Notes: generated by a model from the letters alone, not told the origin. DNA of 60,000 nt from Membranipora membranacea (GCA_914767715.1 OU612070.1:8823501-8883500); one strand, 5' to 3'; positions 48,201 to 59,792 are shown, numbered from the stretch's first letter. Numbers and translations are program-made.

Positions 48201-51200
48201 TCGGGAACGGATTCGGGAACGGATTCGGGAACGAATTCGTCTAATTGAAAGACCAAGTTAGCGATAATCTTGAGCAATTTTATTTTGATAATTTGCTTTA
48301 GTAATGCATCGCGCGTTCTAATTGAAAGACCCTCTGTCTGACATTGCTAACTTGCTTCATTGGTTCCTGTAATGGTAGTCATAAGTTTTCCAAATAGAAA
48401 TAGAAAATAGAAGGTTTACACCTTGGTATAGAGGCGTTACCATCTAATTGGTCGTTGACTTAGTCAAATCATTAATCAGCTACAGTCTGAAGTTCCTACT
48501 GTAACAATCATTGGAAATGTTGTTGATGAATCTGGGAGTCCAATGAAATACGGCATCATTATATAAATTTATTCATTTCTATATATTTTCTATTTCTTCA
48601 TATTCTATTTGAAGATTGACACAAATCGAGGTCCTGCAAAAGCAGTTTTGAGCGATGACTTTGCCATGAACATGTTTGAGTCAGATGTACTGATGAGGAA
48701 ATTCCAGCCAGTCATGACTGCAACACCGGCTGATACCCTGCTCTATGCTCAGGTAAAATGTTAGTCTTGACCGCGTGTCAAGGCTAGTATGATGTGATGA
48801 AAAGGTGCTATCTGAAGTATGGCGATGTAGAAAATGTTAATAGCGAGAAACAACTTTTTAAAGGGGAATCAAAATGTATTCACACCTATCAGTGAACTGG
48901 CTTTTTCACATTCCACTTTGAGTTCATCTTCTGATGTCACTCCTAAGAGCGGAATTTTTGATCCAAAAGACTCGATTAAATTTTTTAAGGTTTTTATCTC
49001 CAAGAGAAGAAACTCACTTTCACTATTTATGAAACCACTACACGCAACGAAACCATATTTAGCAGCAATAAAGTGTATTACTTTCACTATCAGGTACCAA
49101 CACCCATACCCTGGTACTTTTCTTTGTTCAGGTCACACCTAAGGTTGAGGATCAACACCTAAATTCTTCTAACCCTCTCAGATTACCATGGTTAAGTCAA
49201 GGTGTCGGATAATAATATATTTGTGACATTACTGATAACGATGGGAAGCTAAATGATGATTATATCTAGATCAGCCAGAGCCAGAAATACAAATTATTTT
49301 GTGAGCTAAAGCCAATTTTGACCATTGGCTTGTACAATTAATTACTTACCAATTATATCACATCTGGGATCAGCAAAACACTAGCTGGTTTATAAATTTC
49401 AGATTTGCATTGCTTCGTGGTTTTTGATCATTACCTGTTAGCTCTTACCCACCCTTGGCATCCTCAATTTTTCCTTCTGAACTTCCTATGGACCCCTGAT
49501 TTTGAAACTAACAGCTTTTTCTAAGGCTATCATGGATTCCTGTAAATTCAATAGCGGATTTTAAGTTCACCCTGTAGTATAGAGGCGTATAAACTTGGGA
49601 CTTTTTTTGCAGGTTGCTCAGTAAATGGTTTACTAATGTGCTGGGATTAGACTTCAAATCGATCAAATTTGTCTTTTTTTGCCAAATTTATTCACACATG
49701 ATTGAAACATTCGATTGTAAATCTGCAAAAAAAGTGCTAGTAGATCCTGGATCAGCATTATAATGATATTTTCAGACCGGGTCAGACTTAGTTATGTAAC
49801 AACTATGACAGCATAGTAACTATATCCCGCTCACAGGAAGTCAGAGGCAACAGGGTCATAGTAGGGTGATATGATATATGTCAGTCCGGTACAATGCATT
49901 GTGGGACTGATGCAAAAATCAGGCTTTCACACCTGATGTTAGAGTGGTCCATCTATATTGTACCAGTGTACTTCTGTGAATAACAGCAGACCACAGAAAC
50001 TAGTTCTTGAATTTTTCTAGATCTTAGTGATCCCTATAGCATAGCACCATGTCAAGTCTACAGCGTGTCAGTTGTAAATCTCATGTGTCTAAACAGGTGA
50101 ACTTGAAAAATTTAGATAGACTTTGGCGCAATTCTAATTTAATTGCGGGACAGCCACAGAGACCAAAAGAGTGAGTGGAAAATACGGAAATGAGCAAAGA
50201 CTCGTAGCCAGAGTTGGCGCCTTTAGTGACTTTTACAAATCTTTTTCTTTTGCAGATCAAACCAAAGACCAATGTATTTGAAAAGGCATTCCTCCACAAC
50301 TGCTATTATCATAGCAAACTAGGGGAAAGAGTCTTGCATAATCAAAACATCTACCTCATTAAAAATGGGTGAGTGTTAAATAAATCAAAACATAAATCTT
50401 GGGGAATCTGCTTGCATATTTACTTATAGATTACTTTTAAATTAGTTTGCCGAATATGCAGTACTTTTTACAGTGTAGGAAGTGAGCAAGGTTTTACAGA
50501 ATGGATGGTCACTGAAAGTGTAGTGTCTTCTTCACTTCTTGGCACGGCATCAAAATCATCATTATCACCCGAAGGATGGCAATTATTGAACTTTAATGTC
50601 ATCATAATATTCAAACAACCTCACTGAAAGCAGTCAGACAAATGAAGGTTCTAATTTCTTAACCTGATGGCCAATGACAAACATATCAACAGCCAAGTCA
50701 GCTAAGTCAACCCAAACCCTGCTCAAATCAACCTCAAAGAACAACAACAGGATTATATTATGGCATTATGCCAGGACCTTGTGTCTTTTTAAAAAAATAT
50801 CCTGCAGCAAAATGCATCGAAAACTGCAACTTCATAATGTATGCACATCAGGGAGAACATCTTTGGATGATGGTTGATGCAATAAACATGTATATATATA
50901 TATATATATATACATATGTCAGATATTTTTCAGGTTTGCTTTAATGTGTATTATACAGGTGTCCTATTGATGAAACAGCAATGTTCATGCAAGGTAACAA
51001 TGACCATGAGAGGTTGTTTAGATTTAACTTGCGGAAGATTTACCCAGGATTTACTAATATCCGCTGTGAAGTTAGACCATGCTCATCTAACGGCGCTAAA
51101 CAGAATCTTCCAGCAGTAAGTATCTCAGGCCCGTAGTTCTAGGGGAGGCAGGCACGCTCTACCTCCCCTAGAATGTTCAATAGAGTGGCTTAAAAATGCT

Positions 51201-54030
51201 ATAATTGAATATTCTATGTCAGAATCCTCTGGGATTTCCATTTGCTAATTATATGCCTTAGATTGCTTGGGGAGGAGCTTAAGGCACCCCTCCTGATGAT
51301 TCTTTGGACTTGCCTAGGACTTTTGCCCCCCCCCCCTGCCTTTTTTTGTTCAAAACTACGGCCCTGTTAATCTTGACTGTGTTTTTGGCCGAACATTATC
51401 AGTGACAGAGCGCTTAAATGCTCAAACTTTGCCTGAGTTGCTCGTTGCGGCATTCCATGATCAACCACATCCTAATTTTGCGGTGGCTGATTATGGAACG
51501 CCACTGACGGCGACCCGTATTATGCAATTCCCTTATACTGTTCACAGTGAGTTTTTACCAACAGTTTGAAAAGTTTTGACCAATAATTGACAAACCCTAA
51601 GGATTCATCAAAAACTATACCCTCTTTATAAACCTGATGATGTACGAATAAGCTGTTGTAGTCATAGCCAGAGGTATATATGTATATGGCTCTGACTGTT
51701 ACCAGTGCCTTATCTCTGGTTAGTCGTCTTAATATATAGGGTCTAAATAAATTTTTTTTTTCATCATATCAAATGTACAGGTTTTGTAAACACTGATTTC
51801 ATGGGTTTTCCTACATTTTTATACTACAATCTCGCATCACTGACAGAACTGTTTACTTTCTTGGGCCGATGAGATGTTGAATCACCCGTAAGAAGCTCCT
51901 TGTACTGTTCCGAGTCATAATTTTACAAATATCATTTGAATCAAATGGCCAATACTGAAGACTCCCTAAACACTCCTACTAAAATGATGTTGTTCTCTTC
52001 TCTTCCGACTCATTACTAAACGAAACATCTTGTTTTTAGTTTCAAGTCAATTAAAGACTACCCAAAGACCGATGTTATAGTCCGTCATCAGCAACTCATG
52101 AAAAAAGTTATGTCAGATTTACATGGTAAAAAATTCAATGCTCTTCTTGGTATGAATTATTGATGGTGAAATAAGTGCCTCTCATAAAGGAAGGTAACTC
52201 TTATTCTCTACATTGTGATGTCACAGTCTCCTGGAAGTACAATACAAGAAACAAGCACTTCCGGAAGACTGTGACATCATACGGCAGAGAATGGAAGTTA
52301 CCTTCCCTAATGGGAGGCACTTTTTTCACCATCAGTAATTCATGCCAAGTAGAGCATTGAATGTTTTTACCATGCAAATCTGACATAACTTTATGATAAG
52401 TAACCGCCTGACTATAACATGCATAGGTCTTGGGTAGTCTTTCACAACAAACAATAATGCTGCTCTTGTGTTTATAGTGTAGAAGTCAGATGACCTACTG
52501 CTTACGTAAGCCGGATGAGACCTCAGACTCAGAGCTTCTTATTATTGATTGGCCACACACACTTATAGTCACCTCGAAGCCGAAAACTCAGACAGATCAG
52601 GCAAGTACGGGCCAATCTACTGCACTGTTGTTTGGATGAGGGTCGTGGTCACCTGGTTTTTTATAATTTTCATGACTTACCATGACAACAGACTAATATA
52701 CAAGGAATAACTTTTTAGTTGCTTTGTTGAAATTTTTCACCACACATGCCACACCATCGCATCGCATTCAATACAATCATCTTTGATGATGACTGAATGA
52801 AATAAACCAAATATCGAATCTCTTAACATGACTTGGATAGATGCATATTTTATGAGACTCTGTTGTAATAAAAACTTTACTCGGAAAAGTGCGTGTAAAC
52901 CCATTTCCAGTCCATTTACCAATTCAATCTCACAATGTCGGTTTATTAAACTAGAGCAGTGAGCTAACAAACCTTGTTGTGACATATTAGAAACAATACT
53001 AAGAAAGGTCCCAAGAAATCATAAAAAAATTTCCACAAATATCCCAAATAGCCCTAAAACATGAATTGTTACATATGATTTTCATGGATGGAAAAAACCC
53101 TTTATGTACCTTTCTACAGTTAACGACCTAGATAACATCTGCAGCTATTTACACCCAGTAATGTTTCATTTCTGTGGTTTTCCCTCAAACAGATATCAAC
53201 AGAGGTATCCGCAGGGGCACCAAGTAAACAACAAAATACCGAGAGCATAGATAGGACGATCGCTGCATTGCAGTGTAACTGTGAGGTTAGTCAATACTTT
53301 TTATCACCTTTGTGGTTTTACCACTAAGTGACCTTTTATTCATGTAGGGTTTGGTGGAGGGGGCGGGAATAATGCAGACATTTCATGAATGAAAAGGTAA
53401 TATTCATTGGTTAAATCATGTATTGAAACAGCGTTAGGTTCTTGCCAAGATTGAGTGGAGAGTTTTTTCGGTATTGGTTAACCCACATCAATCAACAATT
53501 ATTGACAATGATAGGTTTTGATCGATGATCAATTCGGTTACAACATTTTTAAGACTGCCTTTTCCTGACAAGATTTTTGAATCCTAATTTTTGTCTATTA
53601 ACACATCATATCACATAGAGGATAATCCAGAAATACTGTATATTGATTTGTCTAGATGAGCCTGCATAACAGTCTTGTTACGCATCAGCTTGTTCAGTCT
53701 TATAATCAAATAGTGACTCGCTTCACTATTACGAAACCAGTATGTTAGACTCAATTACTAAAATGAATTATTTAATGCTGTTTAAATATAATTCATTGTA
53801 CGCTGTTGTAGAAAAAAGAAAAAGTATACCGAAATACCCCAAATGGGGGCCAAAAAGGATTTGTGAGCATCTGGTGGGCGTTGGTGACGGCCTTATTAAG
53901 CTTTACAGTCGGTGCTATGCTTATGGGCTGCATTTGGAAGATATTTAATCACACAGCAACTGATCCCATCAAGCCGGCCCTGACGGACATTGGGCCAAAA
54001 AGTATGGTGACTGATGTTACAGATGCATAG
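45217..54030 (+). CDS. Zona pellucida (ZP) domain transmembrane protein
   Basis: Ten exons: 45217-45277, 46350-46488, 47096-47322, 47772-47944, 48615-48752, 50256-50368, 50959-51115, 52478-52600, 53193-53285 and 53812-54030. All phases agree; 480 residues. It opens with a signal peptide (MNCLIANSVLFSLSLSLSIFG). ZP-N follows directly, with cysteines in VQCLEES, GACQF, HDICSS and IPFQCEYP and an N-glycosylation site NRT. ZP-C contains HNCYYHS, IYLIKNGCPIDET, FRFN and IRCEVRPC, then CRSQMTYC. A hydrophobic strand (LLIIDWPHTLIV) precedes a linker, a membrane span (FVSIWWALVTALLSF…) and a 30-residue tail. ZP domains polymerise into extracellular filaments or matrices; this is a ZP-only protein. 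I see no RxxR furin site before the span. Intron 8 has a GC donor (CAG|GCAAGT). Confidence 0.88.
48066..48333. mobile_element. Fold-back DNA element, GGGTCTTTCAATTAG family, copy 2
   Basis: Same family as 6441-6693: an altered left end (ATCTTTGAATTAAAAACAGC), a conserved right end TTCTAATTGAAAGACCC, and internal TGCTCACTCAGTGA and ATTTGCTTTAGTAA. It carries a private tandem array of about four GGGAACGGATTC units at 48190-48237. It is in intron 4 of the ZP gene. Confidence 0.7.
50889..50915. repeat. (TA)n microsatellite
   Basis: About ten TA dinucleotides in intron 6 of the ZP gene, close upstream of exon 7. Confidence 0.85.
51127..51175. repeat. Short hairpin in ZP gene intron 7
   Basis: TTCTAGGGGAGG pairs with CCTCCCCTAGAA around an 11-bp loop, 12 bases after the exon-7 donor. 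Confidence 0.5.
51410..51513. mobile_element. Hairpin MITE, TAAGTGCTCA family, right-truncated copy
   Basis: Begins GCGCTTAAATGCTCAAAC, with inner TTGCGGCATTCCATGATC and CAACCACATCC. The right arm mirrors only the inner half (GGTGGCTGAT, TATGGAACGCCAC…GGCG). It lies in intron 7 of the ZP gene. Confidence 0.6.
52099..52393. mobile_element. 295-bp fold-back element in ZP gene intron 7
   Basis: The left arm (AAAGTTATGTCAGATTTACA, TTCAATGCTCTTCTTGG, GATGGTGAAATAAGTGCCTC, AAGGTAACTC) and right arm are complementary over about 130 bp each, with a GAAGTACAATACAAGAAACA loop. The complement continues into both frames seen as small open frames here. It ends 85 bp before the exon-8 acceptor. Confidence 0.75.
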
Positions 54031-55089
54031 TAGCTTTGCATGTATTAATCAATCATAAAGGGAATTGTATTTCCCTGTTTTAAAGAAAGACGACTCACAC
54101 AATATTGAAAGTGTGTGTTCAACTTTTAAAATAATATTACTTGATGATTAATACTCAAACGTTAATAGTGATTCATATTCAACCATTTATCAGGTAAGTA
54201 GACCCAGAATCTCCCTCACACCTTAAGTCAATATTAAAAACATCATAATGGATATTTTAGTTATTTTTATACTCATACTTTTTTTTATAAATTCCCGTTT
54301 CAGTTTAATTCAGTTAATCTTCAAAATCGAAGGCCGCTGATCTTATGAATTAGCACAGCATGAATCCCTAGCAAACGCCAGAGTGCTCCATTTGGAACAA
54401 ATATTAGGGCGTCTCGAACAGTCGGGTTGTTGGTACCTAACTTTTTGTTTACTATCTTGGCACTTCAAATAACCCATTCAGGTAACCAGTCTCAGTATCA
54501 AAAACAAAGCATAATATTTTTGATCAGTATTGCCCAATTGTATAAATATTATATTGTATATGTGTCATTCTTTATCATGATTCTGTTATGGATAAATATC
54601 CCTATGTTATATATCCATAGAAGCGTTAGTATAACTAAATCTATATATACATCTTACATATATTATACATTGCTTCTTGGTATATTAGTCATTAACAGTG
54701 TATTTTGTCCCTTTACCTACACAAGAACATGCATATACATTTCATATTGATTCTACTGGCCTTTCATGAAAATTATTTTTTAATTAGGCTCTGGCTCTCA
54801 AATAAATGATGGAATAAAGCTATGTGAGTAAACTTTTTAAGCATTGTCATTGTATTATTTCAGTAAGGAGTAGTATTACTCCTTGATTTCAGAAAAATTT
54901 GCAATATTGTTTGTTTGCAACGGAAATGAACCATTGAATAGTGCTATCAGTAGGATAATTCAACAGACAAAAACTTTTAACAACTTTCACTCATACCATG
55001 ATGAAATTTTCCAAGTTCATCAAAACTACATTACAAATCAAAAATAAATAAACCACATATCAGGAGCAAGCCTAACAAGGGTATAAAGG
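54031..55089. other. Convergent 3' flanks of the ZP and TTC19 genes
   Basis: AT-rich spacer. Candidate poly(A) signals for the ZP gene are AATAAA near 54797 and 54813. A short AAGGAGTAGTATTACTCCTT hairpin is at 54866-54885. The hydrophobic frame at 54427-54750 reflects AT richness and has no supporting signals. Confidence 0.45.
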
Positions 55090-55214
55090 TAGATCAAGTT
55101 TAATTCAGTTTACCTGTATTCCAGTTGCTCCCCCTCCTATGGTCATGTCTCTGCGAAGTGACCTGTGAAGGGGGAGCAACTCCAAATGCAGGCAAATGGA
55201 CCAAACATGATCTA
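55090..55214. mobile_element. hAT-like MITE abutting the TTC19 stop codon
   Basis: Ends TAGATCAAGTTTAATTC and …ACATGATCTA; inner arms GTTGCTCCCCCTCC and its complement. GTATAAAGG flanks both sides (55081-55089 and 55215-55223). The right duplication lies only five bases from the TTC19 stop (55228-55230), so the element makes up most of the start of the 3' untranslated region. Confidence 0.85.
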
Positions 55215-55227
55215 GTATAAAGGCTGC

Positions 55228-58200
55228 CTACGTAGAGGTCTTCTTGGTTTCCTTAGCTTGCACCTCTTTGACATCTTTCATACATTGTTTAGCCACTTTT
55301 ATAAGACTAGGCTGATCGAGTTTCTCGGCTATTTCCAGACACCGAGCACAGTACTTCTTAGCATCCTCAAAATTCTTTGCTAATATCTCAGCCTAAATTA
55401 AAAACAACAACATACTGATTGTTGCCATCACAGGCCTGGAAACGTTATTATCATGCACACTAACCGCTGCAATGGGTTTGTGTCAGGAGTTGTCCCTCAT
55501 TATAAGGGGCGCTGAGCAGATGAGATCATGAATATGTTATTCGTTATATATGCTTTCATGGGATCAGATCACATTTTATGGTCTGGCAGCTTTGTTAAAG
55601 TAAGGTTTCATCTGTAAATGATCAGGGAAGATAACTTCCTTAAAACACAACCTTATTGATATGATTTTGAAAGGGACTGTAATAAGTTGTTATGGTTGAG
55701 TTGAAGAATAGCACATGAACTTTCAATGTTTAAACCATTAGATTCTATAAACCTCAACCAAATTACGGGGAGTAAATATATACTGAGAGATATAATGTAG
55801 AAAAATAATGATATAAGGTTAAGGGTGCAGGCAGGGAGTTTGGGACCTATCAACTATCCCAAACTCCCTGGTGCAGGTAAACGGAAGGATAACTACGGTT
55901 TTTCAATCCATCTGTAATAATTATCTTCTCTTGAACTTACTTCGCCAAGGTTATAATAGAAGGCTACTTGTGATTCCTCCATATTATCCATTTGTTCCGC
56001 TCTAAAGCAAGCTTCTTTATATAAATCTGTGCCTTCTTTAAACTGCCTACACAATACATAGGCTGAGGCGAGCTCATTCAAGACCACCAACGTCTACAAA
56101 TGATAAGACTATTTGAAAAACAAAAAAACAGTGATATTCTTACATTTAATATTGAAATAGGGAGCAGCAAAGACAATGCAAAAGGAAACAATCCTATATA
56201 CCAGAGTTACCGCACACAATAATAACAACAACATAACAAGACACAGCTCAGGAGCTGCACTACATGTTTATACAAGGTAGACTGGCCTGGTGCACCATTG
56301 CATAAATTGCAATGTTTAGGATCGGATGGTTCATATGTGATGGTCTTACTCTCTTGGGTAAAATGAAGGGATGTCAATCATATGTTTGTCGCATAATTGT
56401 AGCCGGCTATCAATAGGGGACAGCGTATGTTCTACTTTGTACTGTTGATTAATTTTGGTTTGGATCTGTTGTATTGCTCTCATAATGATATTGGGCACGA
56501 GGAATAAGCAACAAAAGACAAGAGCTATCATCCACATATACCTTATATACTCGAACAACGATCACTTCATAGCTTAGGTATCATTTTTCGGCAAAAGCTT
56601 GGAGCCTTTGGTGGAAGGGCAACTCCAAAATCTAGCAATTCCAAAATTATTCATCGATGCGCCCAATTTTCCCGAGAGTCTTAGGTTATTGACAAGCGAA
56701 AAATAGATATAGTGGTGCCACTCAGATTTTGATAATCAATTGTAGGTATCATCCAGATCAAGTTTGGTCTGATTTGCCTGCTTTCTGTATTTCTGAACCA
56801 GGCATATTGGAAAAAACTTGATTTACCTGTGGATGATTGGCTCCATACACCTCTTTTGCCGTCTCTAGAGATTGTTTATAGAGTTCAATAGCTTTCTTAT
56901 GTTGTTTTGTTTTCATTAGTAGCCTTGAATAGTCTGTAAAATGAAAGGATATTCTTAAATTATTTCGAAGTTTTATATCTCTCAGCATCAAGTTTTTGTC
57001 AAAAGTAGATTTATCTGTGTGACAATGTCAAGCCCGCCCATAATAATATATTTTGGGTCAGTATCAATCGTAATCATATAAATACTCTATTCATTTATAA
57101 ATATATATATATGTTTATGGTAGTAATATATAAACATAAGATGTACAGATCAAAGCTATTAATATTTTTTAGCTAAAGCCAAATACTTGATGCAACTAAC
57201 TTGTACAGAGCCTCTGACTATGAGTAATTCTAGTTCATGTTCAGGTATTTGGGATCAAAATCAAATTCGCAAACTTTGTTTTATAGCCTGAACCGATGAC
57301 ACGCAACTGAAAAGTTTGAAAAATTTGTATCGTTTGAACATTATCACAGTTTACATACATCCTATTCTGTCTATATGGAGACCTAGATCAAGTTTGATCC
57401 TTCTCCTGCATTTGGAGTTTCTCCCCCTATTGGTGAGGGGGAGCAACTCAGAATGCAGGCAAACTTGATCTAATAAAGACCCATTCTTACTATGTAGGCT
57501 GATCCCCCTTAGAGCTAAGGTGTTCGTATCAGCTTCTAAGATACCGCCAGCCTCTTCCACCTTTTTGTTCATGGTGTCCATACAGAACTTAAATCCTTTC
57601 TCCGCTTCTTCATCACGATTTGTTTGAGCATAGAGAGTAGCCAGCTTCACTGAAAGCTCAATCATAGAATCATCATCTTCTTTCTGACCAGCCTCTAGGC
57701 ATTTCCGCATTGTCTGAAGTCACAGAGATAAATTTAGCCAAATATGCGATAATGGGACATCATTTTGACTATTCTATTATATCTGTATAATAAATAGTCG
57801 AGTCAAGTAAACTATGTACTAATTAAATCATGTTGTTTCCGGTTGCTTGAGTGTCAAAGGTACTGTATGTCATTGTGGGTTCAATAATATGCCATAAATA
57901 CTTCAGAACACATTGAATTTAATTCAAAATGTAAACAAGAAGCAAGACTGAGAGTAGAGAGTCGCCATAACATGTACTAACCTCCTTGTAAAGTTTCTCA
58001 GCGTTGCCAACATCCCCAGATTTCATGGCTGTCTGTGCCATAAACCCGTATATGTTTATTTGCATCATCAAGTACTGTCTGAAGAAAAAACAACAAGAGG
58101 TATTTCACACTTTTCTTTAGCAAGTTCATACGCTGTTTGTATATTAAGACCATAAAAGGGATTAAATAAAAAACCTAGACAAGACACCATATACAGCATA

Positions 58201-59554
58201 AGTGAGGCACTCAATTGTGGGCAAAGTTACGATATTGAATTGATTAGTAGTATTGGTGTTATCATTGACCGCAGTCAACATTTTTTTTCTCATTGGGATT
58301 TCGAGGTTGAAAAATGCTTTATAGATTCAGCAGCTTCTCGTTATCAATTCGATGTTGATAATTATTAAAACAACATTCACGTAACAATCAATAACAAATT
58401 TATCGCCACAGGCTGCTCATCCATTGCCATTTTCAAAGTCAAAATTGGTCGAGCTACAATACAATTCAATGTCATTTATCACCCACAACTAAGTGCATAA
58501 ATGCTGATGCTCCACAGTGTCATGTCTAGCTTTATTCTTTATTTATAGTTGTATCATACGTAGCACTTACTTTTCATCTATTTTCTTGAGTTCTTTCAGA
58601 TCAAAAGCTAATTGTAATGCTTTGTGGAACGCTTCTTGTGACGCCAGCATGTTACCTTTTTGCATTGCCAGCACACCTACTTTCAATGCAGCAACCACAG
58701 CTGCCTCATCATCTGCAGGGTCTGGTTTTTTCGTCCACGGTAGAGAGAATGCTAGTAGCGCACTGCCTACACCAAGTCCTGTACCCACGGCCCCCCTCTT
58801 GCCAGAATATTCTTGCCTACCATTGCCACTGGAAAAATGTAATCATTGGCTCAATAGAATCTTTTTTCAGATGTTGGATATATGTAGCCCTGTTCACACG
58901 GCCAAAAAAACCAAAACCAGTGGCCGTGTGAACAAGATAAGGGTATATGTCATACATTTAAAAATCATCTGTCCTCATGGATGTAGGAGTGACATTGGAG
59001 AAGAAGATAAACGTCGCAAGAGAAGATCAAATCAACTCGTTGATCGAACGAAGGGCTGATCAAACATCGTCTTCATTGATTAATCCTAAGGACATTGAGT
59101 TGGGCTTCCCACAAAATTCAATCCTCTTGAGAGCGTGTAAGAAGGGAGTGTTTTACTCCTTAGCATAAAGACTTAAATAGGACCAAAGTGCTGCCCTAAG
59201 TACAATTGATTGAAAGTCCAAGGATGATGAAGGATCAGGAGTAGGTAGGCAGAGAGAAAACAAAACAATAAACATGTTACCATATGAGTATGAACACCTT
59301 GGTATGACTTACCTATGATTTCTATTTTGTTGTTGAAATAGGCAACTGCATGCAGTATGCAATCTGGATGATTCATTTTGCACTTCTGGCTTAGTTCCTC
59401 TCCTAAACCCTTGCCCAGTTGATGATGTAAGTGTTGTTCTATATTGACTCAATGAATGAGAATTTGAGTTTGTTGTTTGCAACCTAGAAGTCCATGAATT
59501 CTTCTGAGATATGTTCTTACATGTGTCTATAAATGTTCTTATTGCCCTGGCCAT
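55228..59554 (-). CDS. TTC19: TTC19, mitochondrial TPR protein
   Basis: Seven exons on the minus strand: 59319-59554, 58571-58828, 57982-58078, 57491-57713, 56827-56933, 55941-56093 and 55228-55392. They give 412 residues, with all phases agreeing. The N-terminus (MARAIRTFIDTCKNISQKNS and onward) is rich in R, S and T and nearly free of acids, as in mitochondrial presequences. A membrane helix follows (VGTGLGVGSALLAFSLPW). The rest is helical TPR repeats, including QTAMKSGDVGNAEKLYKE, LATLYAQTNRDEEAEKGF, LMKTKQHKKAIELYKQSL, YGANHPQTLVVLNELASAY and LAKNFEDAKKYCARCLEIA. Order and length fit vertebrate TTC19, an inner-membrane factor for respiratory complex III that clears Rieske-protein fragments. 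Introns carry several fold-back elements. Confidence 0.9.
55830..55880. repeat. TTC19: Short hairpin in TTC19 intron 6
   Basis: GCAGGGAGTTTGGGA pairs with TCCCAAACTCCCTGGTGC around a 15-bp loop. Similar CAGGGAGTTTGGGATA sequence appears at 33185-33215. It ends about 60 bp downstream of the exon-6 donor. Confidence 0.55.
56757..56824. mobile_element. TTC19: Degenerate hAT-like MITE in TTC19 intron 5
   Basis: AGATCAAGTTTGGTCTGATT and TTGCCTGCTTTC mark the left half; the right half is reduced to CCAGGCA…AACTTGATT. It ends two bases from the intron-5 donor (exon edge 56827), so the element now supplies the intronic side of the splice site (GTAAAT). Confidence 0.6.
57384..57474. mobile_element. 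TTC19: hAT-like MITE in TTC19 intron 4
   Basis: A 91-bp copy, TAGATCAAGTTTGATCC…CAAACTTGATCTA, with arms GAGTTTCTCCCCCT and AGGGGGAGCAACTC. It lies 16 bp from the exon-4 donor edge at 57491. Flanks are GAGACC/AAGACC, a decayed target duplication at best. Confidence 0.75.
58885..58935. repeat. TTC19: Short hairpin in TTC19 intron 1
   Basis: TGTTCACACGGCCA and TGGCCGTGTGAACA enclose an A-rich loop. No other copy was noticed in the window. Confidence 0.55.
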
Positions 59555-59567
59555 TTTGACAGCTGCT

Positions 59568-59792
59568 TCAGAGTGTAATTATAATTTGATGACCATACAA
59601 TTCACTTAATCTTGCAGAATACACATTCACTTTTTTGTGTTGTTCCAAAATAATTGCATAAAACAAGCCATCTGTTTTATAGCCTTTGATATAATCAAGG
59701 AGAGCCCCCTTCTTACTGGCGAATTGAATCACTTTCTCATCACAATCTAAAATTACTAAATTTGTGGTATCATAGGCTACCACAGACAACAT
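59568..59792 (-). CDS. Closed 74-codon frame just upstream of TTC19
   Basis: The frame runs from ATG to TGA, with an in-frame TGA 24 nt before its ATG, and ends 13 nt before the TTC19 start codon in a different frame. The protein (MLSVVAYDTTNLVILDCDE, then a soluble mixed sequence ending YGHQIIITL) has balanced composition and no long hydrophobic stretch; I do not recognise it. It could be an upstream reading frame on a dicistronic TTC19 mRNA, the last exon of another minus-strand gene, or chance. Confidence 0.35.
   Translation of the reverse strand: MLSVVAYDTTNLVILDCDEKVIQFASKKGALLDYIKGYKTDGLFYAIILEQHKKVNVYSARLSELYGHQIIITL

Noticed and set aside
50916-51119. Alternative frame over ZP exon 7 reading CSCKVTMTMRGCLDLTC
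   Set aside because: At first it looked more cysteine-rich and compatible with the exon-like segment at 52042. But the frame starting CPIDET completes the ZP signature (LIKNG|CPIDET, IRCEVRPC) and matches the phases of exons 6 and 8.
52042-52130. Possible ZP exon between exons 7 and 8
   Set aside because: Phase 0 entry gives a stop after four codons, and most of it belongs to a fold-back arm. Exon 7 joins exon 8 in frame without it.
54427-54750. 107-codon hydrophobic plus-strand frame
   Set aside because: Lies in the AT-rich 3' flank of the ZP gene. Hydrophobic composition follows from TAT/ATA/TTT codons; no start context or homology.
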